Below, one piece after another: positions 35,056-45,624 of a stretch of DNA of 64,000 nucleotides. The DNA comes from Physcia stellaris (lineage: Eukaryota > Ascomycota > Lecanoromycetes > Caliciales > Physciaceae). The stretch spans positions 482,509-546,508 of the forward strand of contig JABSSW010000032.1 in the NCBI GenBank assembly GCA_018902385.1, written 5' to 3'. A program made the translations under genes and the position numbers. Within the stretch, counting starts at the first letter, position 1; every line of letters starts with the position of its first letter. The notes under the pieces are model-generated. The model ran no database searches and was not told the origin of the DNA. It saw only the letters and a program-made list of their open reading frames with translations.

Positions 35056-36428
35056 TCAATCCTTATGCCGAAGCTCGCGATGAGTCGGAAGCACGGGCTG
35101 CAATGAAGTCTCGCTGCCGTGACTCGTTCCATCGAAGTCGTCAAAACTTGAATTCTGAGCCCCATTCCACGCACGGGGAGCCTGCCAGGCGGTATGCGAG
35201 TACTGCTGCCCACTGATGGTTCCACGCTCCATGTCCTGGTTTGGGCCGGACAGCTTCTCTGTCCCTGCACGCCGCTGGATCGCGCTTCGGTTGCTGAATT
35301 TGGAGCGGATGTTGGAGGGGATGAGGCTGGAAAAGATTTTATGCTGTTTGAAGAATGGTGCAAGCGCTGGGAGGCAGGCGATTACAATGGAAAGGCTGAA
35401 TTCGATCGACACTATAGGCGGAAGATGGTCAGCTTGCAGTTCATAGGTATCCGGTTATAGGAAGGGGCTGAGGGCTTACTCCAGATGGTGTTCCTGGTAC
35501 CGACCCAGTTGTCGCCAGCCTTGTTGGTGTTGTATACGATATATTGACGCACAATAGCAACCGCGCAGACACTATTCGCCGTATTAGTTGGACGTAGGGT
35601 TAAGGGACTTCGAAGCAACGTACAATGCACCCGTAGCAAAGATCGTTGCAACGCTTAGCTTCTTCTTCAACGTCATTTGCAAATTCCATACCAACGGTAG
35701 AGGTAAAACAAGAAGCGCAAAATCAGTGATGATATTGCAATACCCATGTATGTTGATCACATTGTATACCTTCGGGTAACAATGGGTCTTTGGATCTGCC
35801 AAGAGCATGACGTTCCAATTTGCTTTGATGGGATGACATGAGAATATCATCAGACACAAGGTTACCAAAGACCAGACCACGACGACAAAACCGATGATCC
35901 AAGAGGCAATCCGGAACTTGAAGTCGACATTGAAAATGCGATACAAGAAAAGAAGAAGAGAGACTTTAGCAAGCATGATACAGAAGACGTATATGTATCC
36001 GGCGACAGCAGAAGTCTGTCATCATGTCAGCGAGCTTATTCCACACATGTTTTCAATGTATGGCACCTACAGTTAAGTAGCCATTGTAGTACTCAGGTGG
36101 TAGATCCCAAGAGTGCCGTCCTCCCCCATAATGGTCTTTCTGCACAATGTAGAGAGAAAACCACGCAATGAACCCAGCCAAAGCCAGAACAGATGTATCT
36201 GCAAAGGTTCAATTCAATATGCCCCAAGATGGCTTCTCAATTTCACTTACAGTCCTCCCACCCCGGACCCTTTGTAATACGAAGCTTGGTGTAACAGCGC
36301 AGAGCAACGGCTATGAAGGCAAGACAAAGCCCAATCGAGTTCGTAACACTGATCTCCCAAGCATTTGAAGGTGGGTTATTGTAATAGTTGTGAGGGTGGT
36401 CCAAGATGGACTCGCCTTCGAGACCCAT
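35056..36428 (-). CDS. Fungal rhodopsin-domain integral membrane protein (seven-helix, Pth11-related class)
   Basis: Five exons on the minus strand: 36428-36251, 36198-36071, 36015-35624, 35571-35480 and 35411-35056, introns 52, 55, 52 and 68 bp, phase kept, 381 residues. The short extracellular N-terminus lacks a CFEM cysteine domain. Hydrophobic helices follow in order: ISVTNSIGLCLAFIAVALR, TSVLALAGFIAWFSLYIV, AVAGYIYVFCIMLAKVSLLLF, IIGFVVVVWSLVTLCLMIF, ITDFALLVLPLPLVW, the segment around ATGAFVCAVAIVRQY, and SLSIVIACLPALAPFF. Family marks include CHPIKANWN, the NIHGYCNIITDFALLVLPLPLVW region, NNTIW-like NTIW before the last helix, and a Ser/Gln-rich cytoplasmic tail. Members of this large family include surface-sensing receptors, but most have no known ligand. 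The third donor (GTACGT) was chosen because it restores FVCAVAIVR. Confidence 0.88.
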
Positions 36429-38932
36429 GGTCAACACTCTTGACTGGGAGTTTCGGGGTCCTAGCAAAGATGATTTCTGGGGTACAAAGTGGAGGCTCGC
36501 AAAGCCAGAGATCCAGGAACAGGACCATCTCTCAAGGCTTGGGAGTGGCTTGCTTTAAGGATAGAGGTGGGGAAAGCTAGCAAACCTTCGGCTCTGGTCA
36601 TCTTGCCACTACTTTGCTGGACACGATAGATTGACAGTCGACAGACTTGACTAGAATGGACCAAGGTAGAGACTAAAGTGGTAGACGTCTGTTAGAAGTT
36701 GTTAGCCAGGGGAATCATAAGCGGGAATCAGACATTTCCCGCCCAGCTCCATGGTATTAGACCAAGACATGCAATCACGGCAAGCGAGATAGGTGGTATC
36801 ATAGCTATGCCCATTCACTTCAGTGGAGCGCATAGCTTTCAAGCCGCAATTCCTTGAGCTAGGGTATTAGGGCAGGAACGGCGCATTCACAAGTGTGGTC
36901 CGTTGGTTCCAATGATGATAGAGGCTGACACTAAACTCAGTGGCTTGCAGGGGTTCCCCAGACTTTTGATCGCCCAGTTGTCGTCATCGGTCGATCGCTC
37001 GCAAATTTGGGTTACTTTATCTCAAAGATCCACCTTTCCATGTCCGAACTTCGAAGCGTATGGTCTCTTTCTCGCAGCTGATTGCTGGCGGTATGAGCGA
37101 AGTAGGGTCTGGATTTCGTTCTGACAATCATGAGTTTCCGTCTTCTAGTAGTAGTTGAGGTGCACTGAAGTACCAACGTGAAAAGGAACCGTAGCTCGGA
37201 CCATTGAAAAACGCCCAGGTGTAACGCACGGGAAGTTGTCTTCGACTAAGAGATGGGTTTACCTAAGTAGTACCTCTCAGTAACGCTGATCTGTTGCTAC
37301 TAAAAATCTGGTATCATATCTAGAGTAAAGTCAGACACGTCTATTGGAGCATTGACAGAGATGATAGACAATTAGCTAATGGAGTAGAGTAGCATAGTGA
37401 CATACAGTGATCGTCCATACTGGCTGCCAATTTGTACCTTGGAAGTTGGGGCGTTCTCGGGAGCACAAAAGTCGACAAACCATCACTATCAATGATTCCG
37501 GGTTGACACAACGATTGAAGGGCTAGAACTTGTAGGCAGTGCAACTTTCTTTCCAGTCTCGTGACCCTTTCGTGAACAGGCCATGGAGGAGGTATCTGTT
37601 CAAAGTCTTGTTATCATGAAGGCAAAGATCGTGAGATTGATCCGCGGCCACGAATGAATCTTTAACGAGAAGTAAACTTTGATCATCTTCACTCCTTTCT
37701 CGCCGCTCATTCAATTCGACTTTACGCAATTTATGCTGCTATCCAAGCCGCTGTCGATATTGATTACAGTCATTCTGATCGAGTGGGTTGCGATGAGCGT
37801 AAAGAGTTCAAAACCATCATCACCTGCTTCGTCAGCATCGTTGAAGTTTTTCGAATTCAACTGCATCCGACTATCAAAGGAAAATAAAAAGGAAAAAAAG
37901 AAAGAAACCGAATTGAAGCTATGATATTGATGACATCTCTCTCTCTTCTCGATACCATCATACCGTCATTTGTATGGCTACGAAAGTAAAGCGTACAACA
38001 AAGTGATATACAGGAAACTTTCTCGAGGTTCTGGAAACAGCCTAAACAGAATGCGAGACTTACAAGATATAGTTCCCGTTACTCCCTGGTATTATCCAAA
38101 GTCCTGCACCTCCGCATTTCTAGGACGATATTTGAGGCTGATCGCGAAATCGCGTCTCCAAAAACAAGGGATTGCGCTCGAGTACCGACTCCAGCCCAGC
38201 TTGCCGAGTAACTAGTTTTAGAGCGGGTCGTCCCAAAGCTCATTTTTATCCTGTCTCGTCAGTAGGTCATCTCAAGTCATATACAGCGCGTCTGAATGAT
38301 GAAAGGTCGCCGATCAAGTTGGCGTATGAGATACTTGATGATATGTGTCAAAATTGCCCTCCGACCAGCTTTGGAGTCTGTGCGGTGACGAGGGTCATTC
38401 TAACAGTCAAAATCCGGAACAGCATCGTCGCAAGCCAGTAAGTCTTCAGTGAACGCAAAGAATGAAATGGACTCACCGGAGCTTACAAAACGGTGCTAAG
38501 TGGTCCTAGTAAATCATCGTCCACGCAATGCTGGATTTTTGCGCCTCCGGTCTCGAGCTTCTGATGGTAGGCTGTCCAGCCTGTCAGTGGTCGCCGGTAC
38601 AAGTGTTCCTCTTTGAAAGAACAGCTAGCTGATAACTCTTGAGGTTTTTAGTAACTATACTTCTCTTAAGCCCTTTTTTTTTATCGATGATTTTTCCCTT
38701 AGTCCTTCCCTTAGTCCGGCCTGCTCTCCAGGAAGGGCTATGAAGGGCGAGGATGAGCCAGAAAGGTAAGATCCGAGCGTGATGCATGCTCAACTTCAAT
38801 CTAAAGCTAACCTAAGAATACTGATAGCATGCGAATCTAATGCCAGCCTAATGATATTGATAGCAATTGGCCTTTGTCCCATTGGAGACACCATCGCAGA
38901 CGGCGGCCTACCTGTGTCCGAGGACTCCGAGG
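36429..38932. other. 2.5 kb without a recognised gene
   Basis: Small ORFs only, with no recognisable domain. A short direct repeat, TTCCCTTAGTCC, occurs twice near 38,694-38,716. Confidence 0.45.
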
Positions 38933-39915
38933 TCAATCATAGGCCTCTTCAACCTCCTCGTTATATTCCTCTCTGGCCTCCTCCCTATCGCTCTCCGAGC
39001 TTGCCTCCTCGTACTCCTTGCGTGCCTCTGCGATATCTTCCTTATCACTGCTAGATATCGAACCAGTCTCCCCTGCGGGCGGAGGGATAAGCTGAGGCTG
39101 ATCAGAGTAGCCTGGTTGAGGTTGGTATCCACCTTGCGGCTGGGGAGGGGCAGCGTAGGACGCGTGGTGCTCGTCATCGGAATCGTCTGTTTATATCATC
39201 GAATAGTCAGCGCTGACCATCTCTCACGCAGGACAGGAGATGGCAATGTAGCAATCTGATGCACCGCGAACGACAGGGAAGGAGAGAGACTCACCCATGG
39301 CATTCGCGACCACCGCCCCTCCTATCGCTCCCACCGCCAGCCCTCCCGCGCCGGCAGCAAGCATGCCTCCATGCCCTTTGCCCTTCTTTTCCGTGTCTTT
39401 GAATTCCTTGTGGACTGTCCCATGCTCATCTCGATACTCATTGGTCTGGTACTGGCCCGGTTGACCAGCGTATCCAGGTGCCTGACCAGCGTACCCAGGA
39501 GCCTGGTAACCTCCCATTCCACCCATCTGCGGGGCACCGGGTTGTCCTTGAATGGGTGGAGGACCACCGGATTGGTAATGTTGGGGCATCTCCCACTGGG
39601 TACGACCCGATGACTGTTCGAGATAATAGTATCGTTGGGAATTTGGGTCCCACTGCGAGATCCAGCCAGGAGGGAGTTGGGGAGGGCCAGAGGAGAATTG
39701 GGGTTGCTGAGGAGGGGGTGCTCCCCCATAGCTGCCGTACTGGGGCCCTTGCTGGTATTGCTCGTTCCTGGTACCTAGAAATGGAGTCAATGCGAGGCTC
39801 CTCTCGTGGTAAGAGGGAGTGGCAAGAGACCATCATCGTGCTTCTCTTCTTTTTTCTTCTCTTTGTCGCCCATCAGGTCGTCGAACTTGTCGGACATTTT
39901 CTTAAAGAAAGACAT
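38933..39915 (-). CDS. WW-domain protein with a glycine-rich segment and acidic tail
   Basis: Three exons on the minus strand: 39915-39831, 39774-39295 and 39186-38933 (introns 56 and 108 bp), phase kept, 272 residues. The N-terminus MSFFKKMSDKFDDLMGDKEK is basic and probably helical. A Pro/Gln/Gly-rich linker leads to one WW domain (about residues 55-87) with LPPGWISQWD, the aromatic run RYYYLE and the second Trp in GRTQWEMP. After GYAG-containing repeats comes a glycine-zipper-like hydrophobic stretch (LAAGAGGLAVGAIGGAVVA) that could insert in a membrane. The C-terminus is Glu/Tyr-rich. WW domains bind proline motifs; partners are unknown. Similar WW plus glycine-zipper proteins are widespread in filamentous fungi. 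Confidence 0.88.
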
Positions 39916-40964
39916 GCTGCTTGAGTTGTGGATTGTAAGCTTGAGGGGAAATTGTAAGAATCTGTAGAGAAGGCTTCGAGGTAGGGAGTATGCTGTGAGG
40001 AGTTATATCAACGAGCTAGTGGAGCAGTCATCGAGAATTCCTAGCATTGGGAGATGACGAGTATGTGATGCGCCAATTTTCCGAGCTTCACCTTCCACAT
40101 AGGGAAGGCGCGTCACAGCGCGTGGCACAAGCGGAATGAACCTGTCAGCCCCTTCCCCGTTTGGATGCCCTGCATAATTCCGCTGCACTCACATCGTGAT
40201 GCATTGAACTACCCCCCGTTTTCAGATTTATCCCTCAAAGTCACGGAAGCTTTCATGCTTGATTGTTGCGACTGTGACAAGTTCTAGCATCGTTGGTTTG
40301 ATCGTATGTCCAAGCGAGCCAAGATTCAGTACGACCTTTTCAGGGTTACGCTTATTCGTGATCTTTTAGGGCAGAAGGGTTTCATCGTCGATGAAACCCT
40401 TCTCGCAAGTTTACCATCCCCCATTCATTTACAATTTCGAAGTCTCTTGTTGATTCGTGCGAAAGGACATGAGAACATTAGCATTACAATGTCATTTAGC
40501 TGCTATGGCTGGTCCTCAGACGTCCGCATCTGTATATATCACTAACACCTGAAGCTCCTGATCTGTTCCTGCATTTTCATTCGATATGTCCATCAACCTT
40601 TGTGACGGATATGACCATACGGTCCGCCAATGCGCCTACCTTTAAGTCTCTTCTCATTAGACCCAAGTAATGCATCATACCAGACAAGAGACAGCTTGTG
40701 CTAGAACGCATGAGCTTCAGCATTCTGAGCCTTTGAGATGGGGTTCACTCTTCTGGAGTCCATAGAAAAAGGATTATGGCCGCGCTCTTAATTGGAGCTG
40801 CAGAATGAACAGCTACCGAAAGTGGACGACCTTGCTTGTTGATACGCCGTGTTTGACGAAGCTGAGGCCATAAAGGGAACGGAGCATCCAGTCAAGGAAC
40901 GGCGAATTCAGGCACGGCATTGTGGCTTTCCTCTCTTGCCACCTTTTCCCTCCATGCGCACTGA
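39916..40964. other. Intergenic region containing a perfect hairpin
   Basis: No gene is supported. A 79-codon ORF (40306-40545) spans the hairpin at 40373-40403 but shows no domain. Confidence 0.45.
40373..40403. repeat. Perfect 15-bp inverted repeat with one-base centre
   Basis: AGAAGGGTTTCATCG, then T, then CGATGAAACCCTTCT. The arms are exact reverse complements; the next flanking bases do not pair. Confidence 0.9.
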
Positions 40965-41522
40965 TCAGTCGGTATCGGGTGGAGAACAGAGCCTATTCAA
41001 AATAGCGAGAATACGATCTTGGGCATCCATTCTATCCATATACTCTTCCATGCTCATCCTGTCGTGAGGCATATAGGTGTCTCCTGCCGTCTTGGCGTGA
41101 CGCTGAACAAATGCTTTCTCTTCTGGACTGAGGATATCCGGATCCTGTTGTACTCTTTGCTCGATGAATGCGATTGCCCTGTTACACACTCTGTCTCTTT
41201 CTTTGAGCTGGTGCAATTTCCACATCCCCCAAAGAATAAATATAGTCAATTCTCCATAGAAGATGACACGAAGAACACCACTGAGATCGGAAATATCAAA
41301 GTATCTCTTGAGCCTACGAGGTAGTGGATCGGTGGAAGCGAAGGCTCGCGATTGGAGATGGGTAGCATGAATGCGATGTCGTCGTTCTCTACTTCCCGCA
41401 GAGGATATGGTTGAAACTGCGCCGTCCGCGCGACGAGGCAGAGAGTGATGATGGCTTTGCAATATCCGAGATTTGAGACTGTGCCTGAGGACTGGGAGCT
41501 GCTTGAAGTGAATACGCAACAT
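40965..41522 (-). CDS. Predicted mitochondrial single-helix membrane protein, function unknown
   Basis: 185 residues in one exon. The first 75 residues are rich in Arg, Ser and His and nearly free of acidic residues, as in mitochondrial targeting sequences. One strong hydrophobic helix (VLRVIFYGELTIFILWGMW, about residues 82-100) is followed by a charged, mostly helical C-terminal half containing DPDILSPEEKAFVQRHA and SMEEYMDRMDAQDRILAIL. I do not recognise the family. The layout suggests an inner-membrane protein with a soluble tail. Confidence 0.65.
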   Translation of the reverse strand: MLRIHFKQLPVLRHSLKSRILQSHHHSLPRRADGAVSTISSAGSRERRHRIHATHLQSRAFASTDPLPRRLKRYFDISDLSGVLRVIFYGELTIFILWGMWKLHQLKERDRVCNRAIAFIEQRVQQDPDILSPEEKAFVQRHAKTAGDTYMPHDRMSMEEYMDRMDAQDRILAILNRLCSPPDTD

Positions 41523-42082
41523 CCTTCTGCGGTGTCCAAGATGTCAGAACCAGAGATGCCGGGGTTTGATTCTTTGTCAGGGAGAGATCCCTTGCATGAA
41601 TCATGTCGCGCCTTTACCATGCAAGGGCTGCAAATACTGACATCACCAGAATATCTGAATTCTAGGCTAATATTGACGCAGTCGCCGGACATGGAAATTT
41701 CCTTTTCTGGTTGACACGTAGACCAACGATTGAGTGGTCTTAGGTGTAGGATAAGGCTTCGTAATCCCCAGATTGGCTATTGGGACCAAGAACCGCCTTA
41801 CCCGAGATGGGCTCACGCGATGTGAAATACACATAATGGAGGATTTCTCATTCAGCCGTCTTTTCAACATAAAATCATGGATATTGATATCGATAGATGC
41901 TATTGATGAATTTTGTTTGCCATTATTGAAAGATGATCATCACTTGCTAGGGCCCTTGCGAAAATGAGGCTACCCAAAGAAGTACCAAAAGCGACGCAAA
42001 ATGCCTCAGTCGCTTTCAAAGACTTAAATGAAACGGCTCTAACGACGTAAAGCTCTAATGCTCTACTAAGAAGATAGCTTAT
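41523..42082. other. Intergenic spacer
   Basis: 560 bp with only shadow ORFs. Nothing supported. Confidence 0.4.
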
Positions 42083-42877
42083 CTACTGTCGCCTTCGATC
42101 ATATTTTTCCCTCGAGTTTTCGCTACATAGAACATCCGCCGCCCAGCCAACCCTCTTCGCCCGTTCGTCGATTGCGTCCAGGTCTGCCGGAGTAAGACCT
42201 CCCGCTCTCTTCAGCCGGTCTGGATGCACCTTGATACGCATAGCCCTTGCCGCGATCGCAATCTCATCCTGCGAGGCTCCGTATTTAACACCAAGAGTCT
42301 CGTAGTGATTCGGTTGTCGTTCGGGAACCTCTGGCACCTTGAGCTTCGACTCCGCGTCTTCTTTGGGCGTTTGTCCTGCACGTTGATCAGCCTTTGGCTC
42401 AGGCTTGCTGTAGCTAGAACTCTGCGGGTTTAAGTGTGCATCGATGTGGTCCAGGTACGTTGCCCGGTTGTACGTTTGCGCGCACCATGGGCATTTTCCT
42501 TCCTCTAGTATTCGCTCATCATGGAGCGGTGAGTCTGGTCGCCCCTCTGTTGGATGGTATTCTGCCATGTGGGCGTCCAACTGCCCGTTGATGATGGTGG
42601 CATCACAGAGAGAACATGGGAAAGGTCGGTGGGCTCTCCGGTAATGGAAGAAAAGTGGCATGGGATGTGAGTATTCCCTGGAGTCATTGGGACAGTGAGG
42701 GCATTGATGGTTGTTGACGCACCAGAAGGTGTGCTCCCTGCCTCGGGAAACACTTTCGAAGACTGTTTTGCAGCGAGTGCAAGTGCAGTCTTGCTCGATT
42801 TTGGCTCTTCTGGCCTTCATGGTCATTGGCTTTCTGTTTTCCTTCAACCAAGTTTGGGTCCGCTCGCTTAAAGGCAT
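42083..42877 (-). CDS. C2H2 zinc-finger protein with a C-terminal J domain
   Basis: 264 residues in one exon. Residues about 31-60 hold CTRC...HTFWC...HQCPHCP, about 90-115 hold FPCSLCDATI...HMAEYH, and about 133-152 hold CPWCAQTY...HIDAHL: three irregular C2H2-type zinc sites. After a charged linker (about 155-190) comes a J domain, HYETLGVKYGASQDEI through the HPD tripeptide in KVHPDRLK to NSREKYDRRRQ at the extreme C-terminus. J domains stimulate Hsp70 ATPase. Putting zinc fingers before a C-terminal J domain recalls ribosome- or RNA-linked co-chaperones, but a specific role cannot be assigned. Confidence 0.85.
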   Translation of the reverse strand: MPLSERTQTWLKENRKPMTMKARRAKIEQDCTCTRCKTVFESVSRGREHTFWCVNNHQCPHCPNDSREYSHPMPLFFHYRRAHRPFPCSLCDATIINGQLDAHMAEYHPTEGRPDSPLHDERILEEGKCPWCAQTYNRATYLDHIDAHLNPQSSSYSKPEPKADQRAGQTPKEDAESKLKVPEVPERQPNHYETLGVKYGASQDEIAIAARAMRIKVHPDRLKRAGGLTPADLDAIDERAKRVGWAADVLCSENSREKYDRRRQ

Positions 42878-43487
42878 TTTTGGTTTGGGATTGAAATACT
42901 CAGATCGGATTGGAGACTATTGGGCAAATGGGATCCCGCTTGGGTTGGTTTTGTTGCCGAGTTATGATCTGGGCAAGTCAATGTTCGTTCACTGCAACTA
43001 TACAGCAGTGAAACAGCTAGGCAGGTAGAAGTGATATTTAGTATACGAGTTATAATCTAATCAACTCAGTGCTCATTCAGTGGGACGATGCAGCAGTGAG
43101 GTAGCTAGGTAGGTATCATTGATATAGAGCAATCCGGAGTCTTGGGGATGTGTGAAAAACTCAATTTTCTTTGTTGAGTGCCAGGATGAGGAGATAGCTT
43201 TCAAGTTCTCTAGTCAACAAGTATTCGTTGAGTGAGCTCTTGAGTCATACTGAACGCCACAAACCTAAAGCACTCTCTCCGACCAAACCATGTCGCAATC
43301 CCCATCTAAAGTATTCGATATAGTCAAAAAGAGACAAATCCGTGCAAGGATCGTACCGAATACTGGCTCGACGACGATCGCTTTACTTCCACTTCACAGA
43401 AGTAATAAAACACGAGTAAAGTAACCGTTGTAGTTGTCAAAGAATCGGATTGTGTTGCTCGCCGCTTCCGATCGAATTACGAAATTA
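42878..43487. other. Intergenic spacer
   Basis: 610 bp with no gene. Two imperfect copies of a GCAGTGA...GCTAGG.AGGTA segment lie near 43,003-43,030 and 43,090-43,116. Confidence 0.4.
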
Positions 43488-44431
43488 TCACGGCAGATTC
43501 TTATACTTTCCCAACATGGGCCTGATCTCATCTGAAATCTGGCCTAACTCTTTATTAGTGACAGTAACATTGGATCTCTCGTATCCTTCCTTGAAAGGGA
43601 TCCGTTCCTCGCCTATTGACCGTGTCAGCATCAGTAATGCTTGAAAACCACCAACAACGTTTTCAACTCACGGAATAATATTTGCACGTATTCCGTCCTC
43701 GTCTCCTTATATAGGCCCTGCATAGCCTTAAGGTACAGCCCCGCCTCCCCCAGAGTTGAAAAAAGGCTGGGCGTGAACTTTGGATTGGTGGCGTAACCGA
43801 CATCCAAGCGGTCCCTGATCACCCTGGCGACGGTTGGGAGGGATATGGTCTTGTTGAGAAAGTGCGCCGCCGTCTTATCCCACATCGTCTTGTTGAAGCT
43901 GCGATTGTCGCCAAAGTACAGGTCGTTGCGGCTGAGGCTGCCGTCGTGCTCGCCCGGAACTGAGAGGGAACCCATGCGTTAGCTTTGTGACCAGGCTGTA
44001 GCATTACGAGCGAGAATAGAGGAACATGACGATCAGCTCACTAGAATGATGATCAAGGTCATTGAGGTTTAGCGTATTGTTGTTTCCCGTCGTCGTGAAG
44101 GGCTGATACACTTGCACGGCGAAGATCGCAACGTCCGGCCCGAAGTTATATCCTTCTCCCACGCCAGTGATGAACTGTTCCAAGGAGATATTCAAACCAT
44201 TGCGAGGGAGGTAGCCATGGTTGGCGAGGGCATTGATACCCGGACATGGACTGCGACCTAAGCAAACCGTAAGCTGTCTGTAATGAATTTTGTAAGTGAG
44301 ACATCGGTCTTACGGTCTGTGGACAGTGGGTGATGCCATCGATGTCCCTCTGGTTCATGCCATCGGTGGCCATCTGGGTAACAAATGGCAAGCGTTGCAA
44401 GTAAAAGAGAGAGACTGATTGGGGCAAGCAT
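43488..44431 (-). CDS. Secreted heme-thiolate peroxidase / short unspecific peroxygenase
   Basis: Four exons on the minus strand: 44431-44314, 44257-44042, 43959-43672 and 43612-43488 (introns 56, 82 and 59 bp), phase kept, 248 residues. A signal peptide (MLAPISLSLLLATLAICY) precedes a His/Trp-rich stretch. The heme-ligand motif SPCPGINALANHG has its Cys at about residue 44, and the catalytic block GEHDGSLSRND (Glu about 115) is assembled across intron 2. Both are diagnostic of the chloroperoxidase/UPO superfamily; the size and EHD form fit the short group. Such enzymes use H2O2 to oxygenate or halogenate organic substrates outside the cell. The galactose oxidase further left is an H2O2 source, though a functional link is speculative. 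Unspliced frames hide this gene as three small ORFs. Confidence 0.93.
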
Positions 44432-44521
44432 GACGAGCTTTGTTTCTTAGAGTTGTATTGAATTTCAATCGACCCTGCTGTACTTGAATTGGACGTCAAT
44501 GTCTGTTTGCAAAGCTTCTCA

Positions 44522-45334
44522 GGGTAGGAATACTCCAGCGGCTTTATAGTCAGAGTCCAACCAACAATAGGGATCTGGACTATCAGTATTTGAAATTGTA
44601 TCGTAGGGATGAGAAGCAGCGGTGTCCATGATTTGAATGGCTTTCCCCATCAATGGATTCAGATTCGACAATGTATAAGCCCACTGTTGGGGCTGTGGTA
44701 CGAGTCTGAGGTGAGATGGTAGTCTATTGGCTGTTGAGAATTGGCTCCAGAGACTTGGCGAATTAGGCATCTGTGAGCCACTAAAGTTCATGAGCCAACT
44801 CAGCGTTTTAGCTACCTTCGGCAACGCCCTCTTTACTAAGCGAGTGCGAAAGCGAGTGCGAAAGCGGGTGCGAAATGCGAGTGCACACGAGAACTCCTGG
44901 ATTGCTCTGATAGGTTGGGCTGAATTTGTTGTCCTCATGGGGTTTGTGATATGCTAGACAGGGGTGCCGCTGCAGAGAAAGCGTAAAACCCAAAAGCAAT
45001 GCTCGGGCCTCATGCTCTTCACATTGCAGGCATCTGCCCAAACCTTTCAATTCTTCCTTTTTCGTCCTTCATTAATTCAGAAATTTCGTTTCGCACTCAC
45101 AACCTCCGGAGAAGTTGTTTTCTCATAGTCCGGCCACTTAGGTGGGGAAGTTAGCGAGGGATGCCACTGATCAGCAGAGCCATATTGGTGTTTTCTTGGG
45201 TAGACGGTGCTCTCTGGCCTGGCCAACCACCAGAGTCTCTTGAACATACCGAAGCCTCCAGGGGCATTGGCTTGTGTGCTACTGAATTCCGTGGAGCACT
45301 TCTGGGCGTCTGGGTCTTTCTCCCTTTTCATCAC
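44522..45334 (-). CDS. Possible small multi-exon gene, unidentified
   Basis: A minus-strand ORF at 45334-45077 contains MFKRLWWLARPESTVYPRKHQYGS and a good donor-like GTGAGT after PEVV. A second ORF at 44938-44519 ends DPYCWLDSDYKAAGVFLP. They could be exons of one gene upstream of the peroxygenase, but I could not fix the splice sites or recognise a family. Confidence 0.25.
44840..44875. repeat. 12-bp tandem repeat, three copies
   Basis: GCGAGTGCGAAA is repeated at 44840-44851 and 44852-44863, with a one-base variant at 44864-44875. Confidence 0.9.
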
Positions 45335-45624
45335 CTTATGATTTCTTCATGTAATGCGGCCCTTACAGAAAGCAGTCACTTTATGTCAATCGACCAATCT
45401 GTTTCCGGCTAGCACTATGCCTGTTGCGTCTCAAGTATAATGCGAACTGAGGGTCGACCGTCGATGCAATATGTAAAGCTTTGTAGATTATTTCGTCATG
45501 TGACTTTGCATGGTAAAGCTACTAACAGAGACTCGAGGTTGAAATTGTCAAAGAAAAATGAGATGAAAATCAACTCACAAACGTAGAAATGTGGGGATAA
45601 TAGACTCGGAAAGACCTCATTTAC

